DNA of 50,490 nt from an uncultured Pseudomonadota bacterium. Its GTDB lineage: Bacteria; Pseudomonadota; Alphaproteobacteria; RF32; CAG-239. The notes beneath the pieces are model-generated. The model was given only the letters and a program-made list of their open reading frames with translations, was not told where the DNA came from and ran no database searches. The stretch spans positions 1 to 50,490 of the forward strand of contig CABUWG010000008.1 of the NCBI GenBank assembly GCA_902495305.1. The letters are read 5' to 3'. Below are positions 16,546-26,800 of the stretch, in pieces; the stretch's first letter is position 1; each line of letters starts with the position of its first letter. The position numbers were made by a program, and so were the translations under genes.

Positions 16546-16956
16546 TTATAACGCCGAAGCATAATAGCGAATTTTTTCCGTCATTGCTGCCAGACCGTTG
16601 CGCCGGCTCGGGCTTAAATGATCTTGTAATCCCAGTTTAGCAAAAATATTTTCAACTGCAATTTCTTTAATCTCCTGCGGCGTTTTATGTGCAAAAATCA
16701 TTAAAATAATTGCCACTATGCCGCGCACGATTGCGGCATCGCTGTCCCCCTGAAAATCGAGATATTTCTGACCGTCTTCCATCGTCACGGTCGGAATCAG
16801 CCAAACTTGCGACTGACAGCCGTGAACTTTCCAGTCGTCCGTTTTCAGATTTTCCGGCAGAGCGTCCATCCTTGCGCCGAGATCTATAATATAACGGTAT
16901 TTGTCTTCCCAGTCATCCAACAGGTCAAAATTTTCAATCAATTCATCTATGGTCAT
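16546..16956 (-). CDS. sufE: Cysteine desulfuration protein SufE
   Basis: Accepts sulfur from the SufS persulfide and passes it to the SufBCD scaffold. The 136-residue protein shows the SufE fold, with the acceptor Cys47 in VHGCQSQVW and the typical IIDLGARMDALPENLK start. The length is normal. It overlaps the amidotransferase gene by 14 bases and lies in the SUF operon with sufS, sufC and sufD. Confidence 0.95.
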   Translation of the reverse strand: MTIDELIENFDLLDDWEDKYRYIIDLGARMDALPENLKTDDWKVHGCQSQVWLIPTVTMEDGQKYLDFQGDSDAAIVRGIVAIILMIFAHKTPQEIKEIAVENIFAKLGLQDHLSPSRRNGLAAMTEKIRYYASAL

Positions 16957-17806
16957 GCTTTTTCTCTTTATATTTTTCGGCGGCTTTTACAAATCCGGCA
17001 AACAAGGCAGCCGCAGCCTTGTCCGTCTTGTACAAATATTCCGGATGCCACTGCACGCCCAGAACAAACCGGTCCCCCGAATGCTCGACGGCTTCGGCAA
17101 CGTTATCAGCCGAGACGGCGACAATCCTCAGCCCTTCCATTGCAGACGAATCGTTTATGACGCCTTCGCCGTGGACAGAGTTGACCTGCAGCGTTTCGGC
17201 ACCGGCCATTCGCCGCAGGAGGCTGTCCGGTTCCAGCTGTACGTCATGGGCAATTTTGTCTTTTGGTTCTTTATGCGGCAGCGGGCAGGCAAGCTCATCT
17301 TTCAGGCTGACATACATTTTTGCGCCCGCCATGCCGGCAAGCATTTGAAAACCGGCGCAGATACCAAAGACCGGCGTCTGATTTTCATTGGCATAATCAA
17401 TGGCATAAATATAAGCAAGCGAGCGCGGGCTCAATTCATGTTCCGGCGGCAGGCGCTGAGGCTCCTTATAAAATTCTGCCGGAGAATCGAAACAGCCGCC
17501 GGGGAGCAAAAAGGCATCCGGCTGCGCATTTTCCAGCTGGGAATCGACATCGTCATAATGGATAAAAGTCAAATCCGCCCCGGCGGCAAGCAATGCCTCG
17601 ACATAATTCTTATCAATGGCATAATCGCCTTTTTCCAGCCCGAGAATAACCGCCACCAGCGGCTTGCTCTTATCCCGCCGGCTTTGCGGCAGGCGAATAC
17701 CGAACGGCTCTCCTTCCGTCAGCGCGGCTTGAACTTTTTGCGGAGAGAGAAGATAATAGACGCTGTCGTCCTTCGGGCTTTCAAGATACAAAACTTTTTC
17801 TGCCAT
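16943..17806 (-). CDS. Class I glutamine amidotransferase-like protein (peptidase C26 / PuuD-like)
   Basis: A 287-residue protein of the gamma-glutamyl hydrolase (C26) group. The nucleophile is C150 in FGICAGFQM, and the His-Glu pair is H254 and E256 in QWHPEYL. PuuD removes glutamate from gamma-glutamyl-GABA; whether this protein does so is unknown. Its first 45 residues do not belong to the core fold. It is embedded between sufT and sufE with overlapping ends, so a link to Fe-S assembly or glutathione-like thiols is conceivable but unproven. Confidence 0.8.
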   Translation of the reverse strand: MAEKVLYLESPKDDSVYYLLSPQKVQAALTEGEPFGIRLPQSRRDKSKPLVAVILGLEKGDYAIDKNYVEALLAAGADLTFIHYDDVDSQLENAQPDAFLLPGGCFDSPAEFYKEPQRLPPEHELSPRSLAYIYAIDYANENQTPVFGICAGFQMLAGMAGAKMYVSLKDELACPLPHKEPKDKIAHDVQLEPDSLLRRMAGAETLQVNSVHGEGVINDSSAMEGLRIVAVSADNVAEAVEHSGDRFVLGVQWHPEYLYKTDKAAAALFAGFVKAAEKYKEKKHDHR

Positions 17807-17815
17807 TGCCTGCTC

Positions 17816-18250
17816 CTAAAACATTTCAAACATCATTTTGGCGTCATCACTCATCCGCTCAAACGTCCAAGCAGGTTCCCACACCAGTTTGACTTCCACG
17901 CAGCCGACGCCTTTGACCGCGGCCACGGCCTCGGCGGCCTGACCGGGCAAAATGCCGGCAACAGGACAGGTCGGCGCCGTTACGGTCATGTCAATAAAAA
18001 CATCGCCATTGTCTTTTATTTCAATATTATAAATCAGTCCCATATCCCAGACGTTTATCATAATTTCGGGGTCCGAGACGGTTTTCAAAGCCTCAATCAC
18101 GGCTTCGCGCGCGGCGACTTGTTCACCGGACGGCAGCGGTTTTCCGGCTTTGGCAACATAATCCAGCAGCTTCATCTGTTCAGACATTGCGGCCAGAAGC
18201 TGTTTTTCGTTTTCTTCTTCATTCAGGGTATTTTCGTTATTTTCAGACAT
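17816..18250 (-). CDS. sufT: SufT-like Fe-S assembly protein (MIP18/DUF59 family)
   Basis: A 144-residue protein with an acidic Asn/Glu-rich N-terminus (about 1-40). A MIP18/DUF59 domain follows: VSDPEIMINVWDMGLIYNI and the conserved DMTVTAPTCPVAG, whose Cys is the functional residue of the family. These proteins assist Fe-S cluster maturation or transfer. I chose the ATG at 18250, seven bases after AAGGA. It stands between sufS and the amidotransferase in the SUF operon. Confidence 0.88.
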   Translation of the reverse strand: MSENNENTLNEEENEKQLLAAMSEQMKLLDYVAKAGKPLPSGEQVAAREAVIEALKTVSDPEIMINVWDMGLIYNIEIKDNGDVFIDMTVTAPTCPVAGILPGQAAEAVAAVKGVGCVEVKLVWEPAWTFERMSDDAKMMFEMF

Positions 18251-18330
18251 GCCTGTTCCTTTTCTAAACCTGCTTACTTTATAAGCCAAGTTTATGAATA
18301 AAACAAGCCGGAGCGCAAAAATTATTCACG

Positions 18331-19545
18331 TTAAAAGAAAGTTTTTGCCTTTTGCAACGCCGCAATAAAAACATCAATATCTTCACGGGCGGAATACATG
18401 CCGAGCGAAGCGCGGGCTAATGACGTGTAGCCCATTCTTTCAACCAGCGGCTGGGCACAATGATGGCCGGTGCGGACAGACACGCCCTCTTTATCCAGTA
18501 TGAAGGCAATATCCTGCGGATGAATCCCGTCCAGAACAAAAGAAAAAACGCCGCCTTTGCCCTGAGCCGTGCCGATTTCCTTAAATCCTTCAACTTCCGG
18601 AAAACGTTGACGGGCATAATTTGTCAGTTCCGCCTCGTGAGCAGCAATGTTTTCCATGCCCTGCTCCTGCATATACTGCAATGCCCGCCCCAATCCGATA
18701 GCTTGCACCATGGCCGGCGTTCCGGCCTCAAAACGGGCGGGAACTTCATCAAAAGTGGTTTTTTCATAGGTTACTTTTTCCACCATATCGCCGCCAAACT
18801 GATAAGGCGGCAGGGAATCGAGCAGCTTATACTTGCCGTACAATACGCCAATACCGCTGGGACCGTAGGTTTTGTGACCGGAAAAAGCCAGAAAATCGCA
18901 GTCTATTTGTTGTACGTCCAAGGCATGATGAACCGCAGACTGGCAGGCATCAACCAAAAACAACGCGCCGGCCTTATGCGCCTGCTCCGCCATTTTTTGT
19001 ACCGGAAAAACCGTGCCCAAGACGTTTGACATTGCAGTCACGGCAACCATTTTGGTTTTCGGGCCGAGCAGTTTTAAATATTCTTCTTCCAGATAACTGC
19101 CGTCATCGGCGATTTTAAAGACTTTTAACGCAGCACCGGTTTCCGCAGCAATAACCTGCCATGGAATCAGATTGGCATGGTGTTCGGCCTGAGAGATTAA
19201 GACCTCATCTCCCGGCTTGAGGAATTTCCTCCCCCAGCAGGCGGCCACCAGATTGATTGATTCCGTGGCGTTGCGGGTGAAAATAATTTCGCGTTCGCTG
19301 GCGGCATTAATAAAATGCTGCACGATTTTGCGGGCGTTTTCGTATTCCAGCGTCATGTGTTCGGAAAGATAATAGGCGCCGCGATGCACGTTGGCATAAC
19401 AGGAGGAATACAGACGGTACATGGTATCAATCACGCATTGCGGTTTTTGCGCCGAAGCCGCAGAATCGAGAAAAGTATTCGGTTTGCCGTTGATTTTTTG
19501 TGACAATACCGGAAAATCCTGACGGATTTTATACACATCATACAT
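18331..19545 (-). CDS. sufS: Cysteine desulfurase SufS
   Basis: A PLP enzyme that removes sulfur from cysteine for Fe-S cluster assembly. The 404-residue protein is of the type II (SufS/CsdA) class. The PLP lysine is K225 in FSGHKTYGPSG, and the persulfide Cys is C363 in RTGHHCAQPL. Other family segments are TRNATESINLV and EHHANLIPW. I chose the ATG at 19545, which follows AAGGA by eight bases; an upstream in-frame ATG has no SD. It works with SufE, encoded downstream. Confidence 0.96.
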   Translation of the reverse strand: MYDVYKIRQDFPVLSQKINGKPNTFLDSAASAQKPQCVIDTMYRLYSSCYANVHRGAYYLSEHMTLEYENARKIVQHFINAASEREIIFTRNATESINLVAACWGRKFLKPGDEVLISQAEHHANLIPWQVIAAETGAALKVFKIADDGSYLEEEYLKLLGPKTKMVAVTAMSNVLGTVFPVQKMAEQAHKAGALFLVDACQSAVHHALDVQQIDCDFLAFSGHKTYGPSGIGVLYGKYKLLDSLPPYQFGGDMVEKVTYEKTTFDEVPARFEAGTPAMVQAIGLGRALQYMQEQGMENIAAHEAELTNYARQRFPEVEGFKEIGTAQGKGGVFSFVLDGIHPQDIAFILDKEGVSVRTGHHCAQPLVERMGYTSLARASLGMYSAREDIDVFIAALQKAKTFF

Positions 19546-19623
19546 TGTTGTTTCCTTATCTCTAATATTCACTTTTTATGTTTTTTCTTTTTTTATTTTC
19601 TGCTTTTGGGTTCTTCATCTTTT

Positions 19624-19705
19624 GTCATTCTGAACGCAGTGAAGAATCCAGTTTAATTATACAGCTGATTTGTCTGACTGGATCCTTCGCTTCGCTCAGG
19701 ATGAC
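19624..19705. repeat. Long intergenic hairpin repeat
   Basis: The arms GTCATTCTGA...AGAATCCAG (19624-19651) and CTGGATCCTT...CAGGATGAC (19678-19705) are imperfectly complementary over about 28 bases. This is the common bacterial intergenic palindrome whose translation reads like HSERSEESS. It lies upstream of sufS and downstream of the broken GIY-YIG gene. Confidence 0.7.
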
Positions 19706-19770
19706 GAAGAAAGGACTCAGGATGACGAAAAAAAATCTCAGGTTGACAAAGAAAGAGGTTCTGGATGACA
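19695..19770 (+). repeat. 21-bp tandem repeat
   Basis: Three consecutive units beginning CTCAGGATGACGAAG (19695), CTCAGGATGACGAAA (19716) and CTCAGGTTGACAAAG (19737), each 21 bases. A weaker fourth copy centres on TTCTGGATGAC. They appear to have grown from the right arm of the adjacent hairpin. Confidence 0.75.
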
Positions 19771-19796
19771 TAAAAGAAGCCTTATATGGTAATAAA

Positions 19797-20090
19797 CTAA
19801 AAAGCTTTCACCAACTCTTCATATAAATCAATCCAATTTGGATTTTGTTGTTCAATCAATTCTATTTTTCTTTTTCTCAACCAACCTTTTAATTCTTTTT
19901 CTCGGACAATTGCTGTTTGTATCTCATTATATGTTTCATAGTACACTAATCTATTTATTTTATATTTTTTAGAAAAGCCTTCAATTAAACCATTTTTATG
20001 TTCAAATATCCTGCGTATTATATTATTAGTTACACCAATATAAAGCGTACCATTTCTTTGGCTAGCTAATATATAAACTTAAGCATTCAT
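19797..20090 (-). pseudogene. GIY-YIG endonuclease-domain gene with early stop codon
   Basis: The frame reads M-N-A-stop, then VYILASQRNGTLYIGVTNN, RRIFEHKNG, RLVYYETYN, REKELKGWLRKRK and NPNWIDLYEEL, a complete UPF0213-type GIY-YIG domain. The usual start is MxxYVYIL, so a Tyr codon (TAC or TAT) seems to have become TAA at codon 4. There is no alternative start before the GIY motif. The ATG lies four bases after the sufD stop. Either a recent pseudogene or a sequencing error. Confidence 0.8.
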
Positions 20091-20094
20091 AATT

Positions 20095-21377
20095 TTATAA
20101 CTGTGATTTCAGCCAGTTGCGGACGGGTTCCGAATCGATTTTTATCAGAACGTCATCCAAGAAGGCTTCAACCAATATCCGGCGCGCTTCATCTTCATCT
20201 ATACCGCGGGAACGCATGTAAAAAAGCTGTTCTTCGTCAAGTTCTCCACTGGCCGCGCCATGCGAGCATTTGACATCGTCGGCGAAAATCTCCAGCTCCG
20301 GTTTGCAATCAATCTCGGCGGTATCCGACAACAAAAGCGCTTTATGCAACTGCCGCCCTTCAGTATGAATTGCGTTCGGTGCAATATGGATTTTGCCCTG
20401 AAACACGCCTTTGGCCTCTCCGTCGACAACGCCTTTAACCAATTGCTCGGAACACGTTTCCGGCGACAAGTGTTCAATAACCGTTGTCGTATCCAACGTC
20501 GCCCAGCCCGACATTTTGTAAGCCGCATCGACGCGGGCTTCGGCGCCTTTGTCCTGCAGTTTGACCCGCACTTCGTTCCGCCCCATATCTGCCCCTTTTT
20601 GCAGGCAGAAATTCTGATAACGGCCGCCGGCTTTGACCTGAACCGCGCTCAGGGAAACATGGGCGGCTTTATAAGCATCGTCCTGACATTTATAATGTTT
20701 CAAAACGGCATTTTTGCCTACCATGATCTCGTTGACAACATTGGCAAAATAGCGCGATTTTTCAATGCCGTCATAATGGAAATATTCGATAATTTCAGCT
20801 TCGGCACCGCTTTCCATTATCACCAGATTGCGCAGATTATAAAACAAATTCCGTCCACCGGCGCAGGTATGGCAGATAATAACCAGCGGCTTGTCCAATT
20901 TAACGCCGCGGGCAATGTTGATAAAAACGCCGTTTTCAAGGTAAGCGGTATTTAGCGCGGCAAAAGGCGCTGTTTCAATATCCGCAATTTTGCCAAGATA
21001 ACGGCGGCAGTCTTCATTGTCAGCAATGGCTTTATCCAACGGCAACACCGTAACACCTTCCGGAAAATGATTGTGCTCCGGATGCCAAAAACCGTTTTCA
21101 AAATGAATTTGATACGCGTCGAGTTGGATATTCCGCCGACAGCCGCAATCTTCGTCACAATGGCCGCCGCAACCGCAAGAGCAGGAATGCTGAGCAGGCG
21201 CTTCCGGCAAAACAAAGTCGTCCGCCGTTAAAAGGCGGGGTTTGGTATATTTCCAATCTTCCACTTTTGCACCGGGGACGCCAAGACGCGTAAAAACATC
21301 GGCTCCTTTTTCCCGCAGGGCGCAAAGCCACGGAATATTCTCACCCCAAAGTGTGGTATTTTGCAGCAAACCGGCCA

Positions 21378-21378
<1 letters not shown>
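20095..21378 (-). CDS. sufD: Fe-S assembly protein SufD
   Basis: A subunit of the SufBCD scaffold. The 427-residue protein has the SufB/SufD beta-helix core and the typical C-terminus: VKCSHGAASGELDEEQLFYMRSRGI, then DEDEARRILVEAFL. Unusually, residues 64-80 hold a Cys-rich stretch with six Cys (66, 68, 70, 74, 78, 80) and two His, between the N-terminal segment and the core. I do not know this from standard SufD; it could bind metal. Its start overlaps the sufC stop by one base. The partner sufB is not in the window. Confidence 0.93.
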
Positions 21379-22133
<755 letters not shown>

Positions 22134-22187
22134 ATTTTTCTCTCAAATTCAATTTTGTAACTTTAGTTGTATATATAGATTATTTTT

Positions 22188-22919
22188 TCAGATTTTCCAA
22201 GTAATCTTTAAACGGGCGAGTTCCCTGTTGTCGGTTTGCGAACGGATGCTGTGCAGAGAAATTAAATCATTCAGTTCGGTTTGCACAATCACTTTTTCGC
22301 CCAGACGGCATTCTTTTTTGAAAGAGACCTCGATTTCTGCCGGCGTATGCGCCGTGCGAAATTCCGTGCCGACGGCTTCGGCCGCCCACAAAGGATAAAC
22401 GGCATTGTTCACATGGTTATTAAAATCAATATCATCAAAGCGGACGTTAAAATCCATTTGGCAATCGGTTCTGGCAACGTCGGCAATTTTCGGGAAATCG
22501 GTTTCGACCGAGCGTTCGGCAATCACCTGATACTCCGGCAGATTGTCACGCAGGCCGACCGGCCGTTTTTTATGAAAATCAATCAGAATCCACTGGCTTG
22601 AGGCTCTGATGATATTTTTGCCGCGCTCATCAAGAACCGCAAAATCACGCACGGCACCCAGTTTTTTTTCAACGGCCGGCCAGGTTTGAACAATGATTTT
22701 CTCATGCAGTTTCGGCAGGCGGTCTATTTGGATATGATAATTTGCCCCCACCCAGGCAAGCCCGCGCGCCAGACAAAAATCCAACCCCAACCCCATGGCG
22801 GCGGCATGGTTATCTGCCATATCCTGAAAAATGTTCATCATTGTCACAAGGCGCAGAGCACCGTTTTTATCGCATTCATAACTGCGAATCAGATATTCTT
22901 TTTCGAGCTTTTTTAACAT
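22188..22919 (-). CDS. Acyl-ACP thioesterase (Fat family)
   Basis: A 243-residue protein with two hot-dog domains, as in bacterial acyl-ACP thioesterases, which release fatty acids from ACP. The N-terminal domain has YLIRSYECDKNG and FQDMADNHA. The C-terminal one has RFDDIDFNNHVNNAVYPLW, with the conserved Asn-His pair. The ATG at 22919 has GGAG upstream. Its first 44 bases overlap the end of the MBL-fold gene, suggesting coupling. Confidence 0.88.
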   Translation of the reverse strand: MLKKLEKEYLIRSYECDKNGALRLVTMMNIFQDMADNHAAAMGLGLDFCLARGLAWVGANYHIQIDRLPKLHEKIIVQTWPAVEKKLGAVRDFAVLDERGKNIIRASSQWILIDFHKKRPVGLRDNLPEYQVIAERSVETDFPKIADVARTDCQMDFNVRFDDIDFNNHVNNAVYPLWAAEAVGTEFRTAHTPAEIEVSFKKECRLGEKVIVQTELNDLISLHSIRSQTDNRELARLKITWKI

Positions 22920-24408
22920 CACAAACTCCGTTTAACCGCTGATGCCGAATCGCCTTGAATTTGCGGCGGCACCGTTTCCGGCTGATTGTCCGTTTTAAGA
23001 ATCCCAGTCCCGACGTGGGCTTTTGCAGGGCCTCCGTTATTTTTTGTTTGGGGTTATCATAGCTGATGACCAGCCATTTAGCAACGCCGTCACTGATTTT
23101 TACACATTCGCGCCCGATGAATTTGAAGATCTGGCCGTTTAACGGCGTCGGATTTATCAGCTTTATCCCGAGCAGGGGCGCAAGCTCACGAAAATAATCC
23201 GTGACATAAGCCGGACAATGGGTCGGAATCAGCAGCGGGTTTTGCAATATATTATTCATCTTTTCAATATCGCCGAGAAAACCATGACCGTACCCTTGCA
23301 AAACCGGCTCTTCATTCACACTGACAAACTTAACGCCGTGCAGATTTAACTGGCCGCGCAACGGATTGAAGAATGTTTTGGCGGTGATGACGGCATAGCT
23401 GTCTTTACGGCGGAGCGCAAACTCACGGCCGATATGATTATAAGTTCCGATTACGACATAATTGTCGTCCAGTCCCTCAAGCCCGAAGTCAGGATGATAA
23501 ATGACTTTAATCCGTCCTTTTGCCAAGGCCTTAAAATCCAGTCCGTAATCAATCATCAAATTCAGATAAACATAAAAATCACGCGTGCCGTAGAAAACAA
23601 CATTTTTCTGCAGTTTGAGCGCGGTCAAAAAGGCAATGACGTACATTTCCGGATGTGTCGGATAGACCGGAATAAAAATCTTGGATTTGCCGCTTTTTTC
23701 AATCAGCTTTACCATTTTTTTGAAGGTATCGCTTTCCTTCGGCGCAAAGCCTTCATCCATCAGACGGCAGCAATCGGCAACCATAACATCAATCTGTCCT
23801 GACAGCTCCCGCAATCTTGAAAAATCCGTCGGCCGGCGGAAATAAGTGCTGTTATCAGCCTTAAAGTCGCCGGTATGATAAACAGTTCCGTTAGAAGATT
23901 TTATGACAAAGCCCAGAGAATCGAAACAGGTATGCGACGCGGCAACGGCTTCTACCGTCATGCTTCCGACCGTAATGACGTCACGCGGGCAAACCTCAAC
24001 AATCAACGGATAATCCTGCCGCGGAACGGCAAACTCTTTTAGCAAGTCGTCAAATATCATTCTGGTATAACGGCTCATATAAATCGGGGGAAATTTGTAA
24101 CCCAGTTTCAGGTAATGCACCAAGCCGTTCAGGTGGTCAGGATGAGAATGCGTAATAAAAACGGCAGAAGCCGCCCAAGGCGACGGCAGCAGAAAACGGC
24201 GGATATCGGGAACGGCAGCATCTGCTCCGGCCACGCCGAGCGCGGCGTAGTTGTCATATTTTCCGACGTCTATGATGATTGTGGTATATTGCAAACCGGA
24301 CGCAGAACGGGTGCAGTCGGTATAGCTGTAACAATGGCCGCTGATCTGGTCAACATTATTGCCGCCAAGAGGCTGCCAATACAGCCCTATATCCGTACAC
24401 CCGTCCAC
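22876..24408 (-). CDS. RNase J-like metallo-beta-lactamase-fold hydrolase
   Basis: A 510-residue protein with the MBL metal motif THSHPDH (86-92), ASHTCFDSLGF and HTGDFKAD. A beta-CASP-like insert and a later THCPAYV His follow. This arrangement is like RNase J or other beta-CASP nucleases, but overall similarity seems distant, so the substrate (RNA, DNA or a small molecule) is uncertain. The best start is GTG at 24408, or ATT one codon earlier; AAGGA lies very close to the GTG. The C-terminal 50 residues are strongly basic. It overlaps the thioesterase gene. Confidence 0.75.
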   Translation of the reverse strand: MDGCTDIGLYWQPLGGNNVDQISGHCYSYTDCTRSASGLQYTTIIIDVGKYDNYAALGVAGADAAVPDIRRFLLPSPWAASAVFITHSHPDHLNGLVHYLKLGYKFPPIYMSRYTRMIFDDLLKEFAVPRQDYPLIVEVCPRDVITVGSMTVEAVAASHTCFDSLGFVIKSSNGTVYHTGDFKADNSTYFRRPTDFSRLRELSGQIDVMVADCCRLMDEGFAPKESDTFKKMVKLIEKSGKSKIFIPVYPTHPEMYVIAFLTALKLQKNVVFYGTRDFYVYLNLMIDYGLDFKALAKGRIKVIYHPDFGLEGLDDNYVVIGTYNHIGREFALRRKDSYAVITAKTFFNPLRGQLNLHGVKFVSVNEEPVLQGYGHGFLGDIEKMNNILQNPLLIPTHCPAYVTDYFRELAPLLGIKLINPTPLNGQIFKFIGRECVKISDGVAKWLVISYDNPKQKITEALQKPTSGLGFLKRTISRKRCRRKFKAIRHQRLNGVCDVKKARKRISDSQL

Positions 24409-24424
24409 AATCCTTAATTTCTAC

Positions 24425-25186
24425 CTAATATTGTCTGCTTTGACGATATTCCTCAAGCTTGGCTTCGCGCCAGGCTCTGGAATCGGCAATCAGACGAGCT
24501 TCCCTTTCGGCATTGGCCGGAACTGTACGCAGCGAAGCCGTTTGTTTCCGAACCACGTTTTTGATTTTTTTGTCAGCCGGCGCAGCCGCAGAAGCCAATT
24601 TCTTCAGCTCCATGGTATTGTGCGCCTGTTTGACTTTTTCATAAGCCGACACCAGTTTGTTTTTGTAACGCTGTGCCTTGCTCGGAACGCTGGAATGATA
24701 AGCCATGGCGGCTTTTATCCAGTCATTGTCACGATTTTCATAAAGGTTCTTCAAAAACTTGGCGGCATATTCGGCGTTTTTATACGGATCAAATGCCTCA
24801 TCCAGATTTTTGAAGGCATCGGGATGATAAGCCAGATTGATTTGCATACAGCCGACGTCTATGCTTCTGACACCTTGTGCCTGCAGTTTTTTAACAGCGC
24901 GGACGGCTTCGGCTTTGGTTTTATAAAAAGTACCTTTGCCCTGTGAATTTACTGTCCAGGGCCAAGCCAGACTCTGCTGCATTTCTTTGTTCCAACGACC
25001 GGTTTCAACACTGGAAATGGTGGTCAGCAGATGTTCTTTGATTTGATATTTGTCTTCTAATTTTGTGGTGGCATTCAAACAGGCAACGGCATCGCCGGCA
25101 ACAGCATTTTCAGCGGCTTTTGCCTGTACAGGCTGAATCAACATCAGCACAATTAAAAAAAACATTAAAAATTTTGACACGCTCAA
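24425..25186 (-). CDS. Lytic transglycosylase-like exported protein (SLT domain)
   Basis: A 253-residue periplasmic protein with a signal peptide (core FLMFFLIVLMLIQ, cleavage after QAKA near 24). The SLT lysozyme-like domain has the catalytic Glu61 in ISSVETGRW, the later VGCMQINLAYHP, and AAMAYHSS. It probably cleaves peptidoglycan. The tail (about 190-253) is Ala/Lys/Arg-rich. The start appears to be TTG at 25186, with AGAGGG eight bases before; GTG at 25180 is an alternative. The MBL gene begins 16 bases after it. Confidence 0.85.
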   Translation of the reverse strand: MSVSKFLMFFLIVLMLIQPVQAKAAENAVAGDAVACLNATTKLEDKYQIKEHLLTTISSVETGRWNKEMQQSLAWPWTVNSQGKGTFYKTKAEAVRAVKKLQAQGVRSIDVGCMQINLAYHPDAFKNLDEAFDPYKNAEYAAKFLKNLYENRDNDWIKAAMAYHSSVPSKAQRYKNKLVSAYEKVKQAHNTMELKKLASAAAPADKKIKNVVRKQTASLRTVPANAEREARLIADSRAWREAKLEEYRQSRQY

Positions 25187-25439
25187 ACGTATCCCTCTTC
25201 TCCCTCAAAACGCCACAAATATCCCTCGTCTGCAAAAACAGCCAATTTCAATTTGCTAACGGCACGATGCAAAAATGACTATTAATTTTGAGGTTGGTTA
25301 ATATATAAGTAAAACTCCCATTTGTTTTCAACCGCACTGCCAGACATAAAAAAGGCAATCTGCAGCATACAAAATAAAGCAACTTAACGCCTATCATATA
25401 AACAAGATAAGCTCAAAAACAAGGGTGGTTATAGCATTA

Positions 25440-26324
25440 TTATTTTTGAGAGTCTAGCAAAAATTTTCCCAAAGAGATCAGGGACTCGCAGACGTCTTTG
25501 CTAACCTTTTGAAAATCGTCTGTTTTTTTATACACATTTTCGTCCATATAAAGACGCCGGTTTATCTCCAATTGCAGCGTAAAAATATTTTTTCGGGGCT
25601 GACAGTAATTAAAAGTTATATAAGCGCCGGCATAGGGACGGTTGTATTCAACCCGATAGCCTTCTTTTTCCAAAGCCTCGTACAAACGCGAAGAAATGCG
25701 CGGCGGGCAGCTCTCGTCAAAAAGCGTGCACAAACAAAATTCGACCGGACGTTCTTCGGTCATAATCCGGCAGATTTTGGAAGGCATGGAGTGGCAGTCG
25801 ACCAGCAGGCAAAAGCCGAATTTTTTTACACAACGGTCAACCAGCTGTTTTAGTTTTTTATGGTAAACGTCATAAACATTTTTAATTCGTTCCTGCACCT
25901 CGTCGTAAGACAGCAGGCCGTCATAAATGTTTTTGTTCTGGGCGACAATCCGGTGAACGACGCCAAGGCCGACACGGCAACGGCGGCTGCCGCCGACATT
26001 GTTTTGCGGCCGGGGATGGTTGAAATACATGGTATCGTCGATTTCAATTTTATCACGATTAACATCAATAAACGTGCGCGGAACATTCATGGCAATCATC
26101 GGCATGCCGGCATCGGACGCGGCTCGTACGAGTTCATCAACGAAGCAGTCTTCCGACATACGGAGTTCTTCAATGCTCAGGCTGCTGTTGGCCAGAAATT
26201 CCGGAGGAAAATCGTGCCCGCTGTGCGGAGAAGACAAGACAACAGGATAAGCAAAATCTTTGGTATTATATTCGGTAAAGATTTTGAGTTTGGAATAGTC
26301 TACTTTGAAGTCAATCTTTTTCAC
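25440..26324 (-). CDS. N-formylglutamate amidohydrolase family protein
   Basis: A 294-residue protein matching the FGase family: SSPHSGHDFPPEF (31-43), MSEDCFVDEL, RTFIDVNRD and VDCHSMPS, which hold the likely zinc ligands. The family includes HutG-type enzymes of histidine breakdown and enzymes acting on other N-acyl amino acids. No hut genes are nearby, so the substrate is open. The start is GTG, with AAGGA 10-11 bases upstream. Confidence 0.85.
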   Translation of the reverse strand: MKKIDFKVDYSKLKIFTEYNTKDFAYPVVLSSPHSGHDFPPEFLANSSLSIEELRMSEDCFVDELVRAASDAGMPMIAMNVPRTFIDVNRDKIEIDDTMYFNHPRPQNNVGGSRRCRVGLGVVHRIVAQNKNIYDGLLSYDEVQERIKNVYDVYHKKLKQLVDRCVKKFGFCLLVDCHSMPSKICRIMTEERPVEFCLCTLFDESCPPRISSRLYEALEKEGYRVEYNRPYAGAYITFNYCQPRKNIFTLQLEINRRLYMDENVYKKTDDFQKVSKDVCESLISLGKFLLDSQK

Positions 26325-26451
26325 TGCCGTATTTTCCTTTATTATTTTGTTTTATTATGCCGATAAATCATTAAATTTTTGATAACGAAAGGCCGTCATG
26401 TCCAATTGGACCGCAATATCGGCCTTAATTGCATTTTTGCAAAAATTTTTC

Positions 26452-26480
26452 TTGCCTTTTTATTTTTCATCATTTATATA
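26452..26480 (+). promoter_or_regulatory. Promoter of tRNA-Val
   Basis: TTGCCT (26452-26457) and TATATA (26475-26480) are separated by 17 bases and end 13 bases before the tRNA. Confidence 0.6.
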
Positions 26481-26493
26481 TCTGTGTATTAAC

Positions 26494-26574
<81 letters not shown>

Positions 26575-26609
26575 CAAGAAATATCAATAAGATACTTCAA
26601 AATAAGTTT

Positions 26610-26645
26610 AAGGCTTTCCATTAATCCGGTAAGCCTTTTCTTTTT
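26610..26645 (+). terminator. Island-supplied terminator after tRNA-Val
   Basis: AAGGCTT and AAGCCTT stem followed by TTCTTTTTT. It replaces the chromosomal tRNA terminator, which is now at 41654. Confidence 0.6.
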
Positions 26646-26719
26646 TGTATACCTGTCAGTATAAATAAGCAAAAACAATGCATTAGCAAATCAAAAGCGT
26701 AATGTTTTTATCTTTTAAA

Positions 26720-26800
26720 GTCACAAATTTGGCACAATTTTGAACCTAAATAATTCATTTGTGCCAAAGAATGATCGCTGGATGAGAATTTTGTGACAAA
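26720..26800. promoter_or_regulatory. Likely integrase/excisionase arm-type sites, left end
   Basis: Nested inverted motifs GTCACAAA (26720), TTGGCACAA (26729), TTGTGCCAA (26759) and TTTGTGAC (26790) lie between attL and the integrase. The same two words, GGCACAA and GTCACAA, occur near attR. The remaining DNA of the 430-bp gap up to the integrase shows no gene. Confidence 0.5.
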
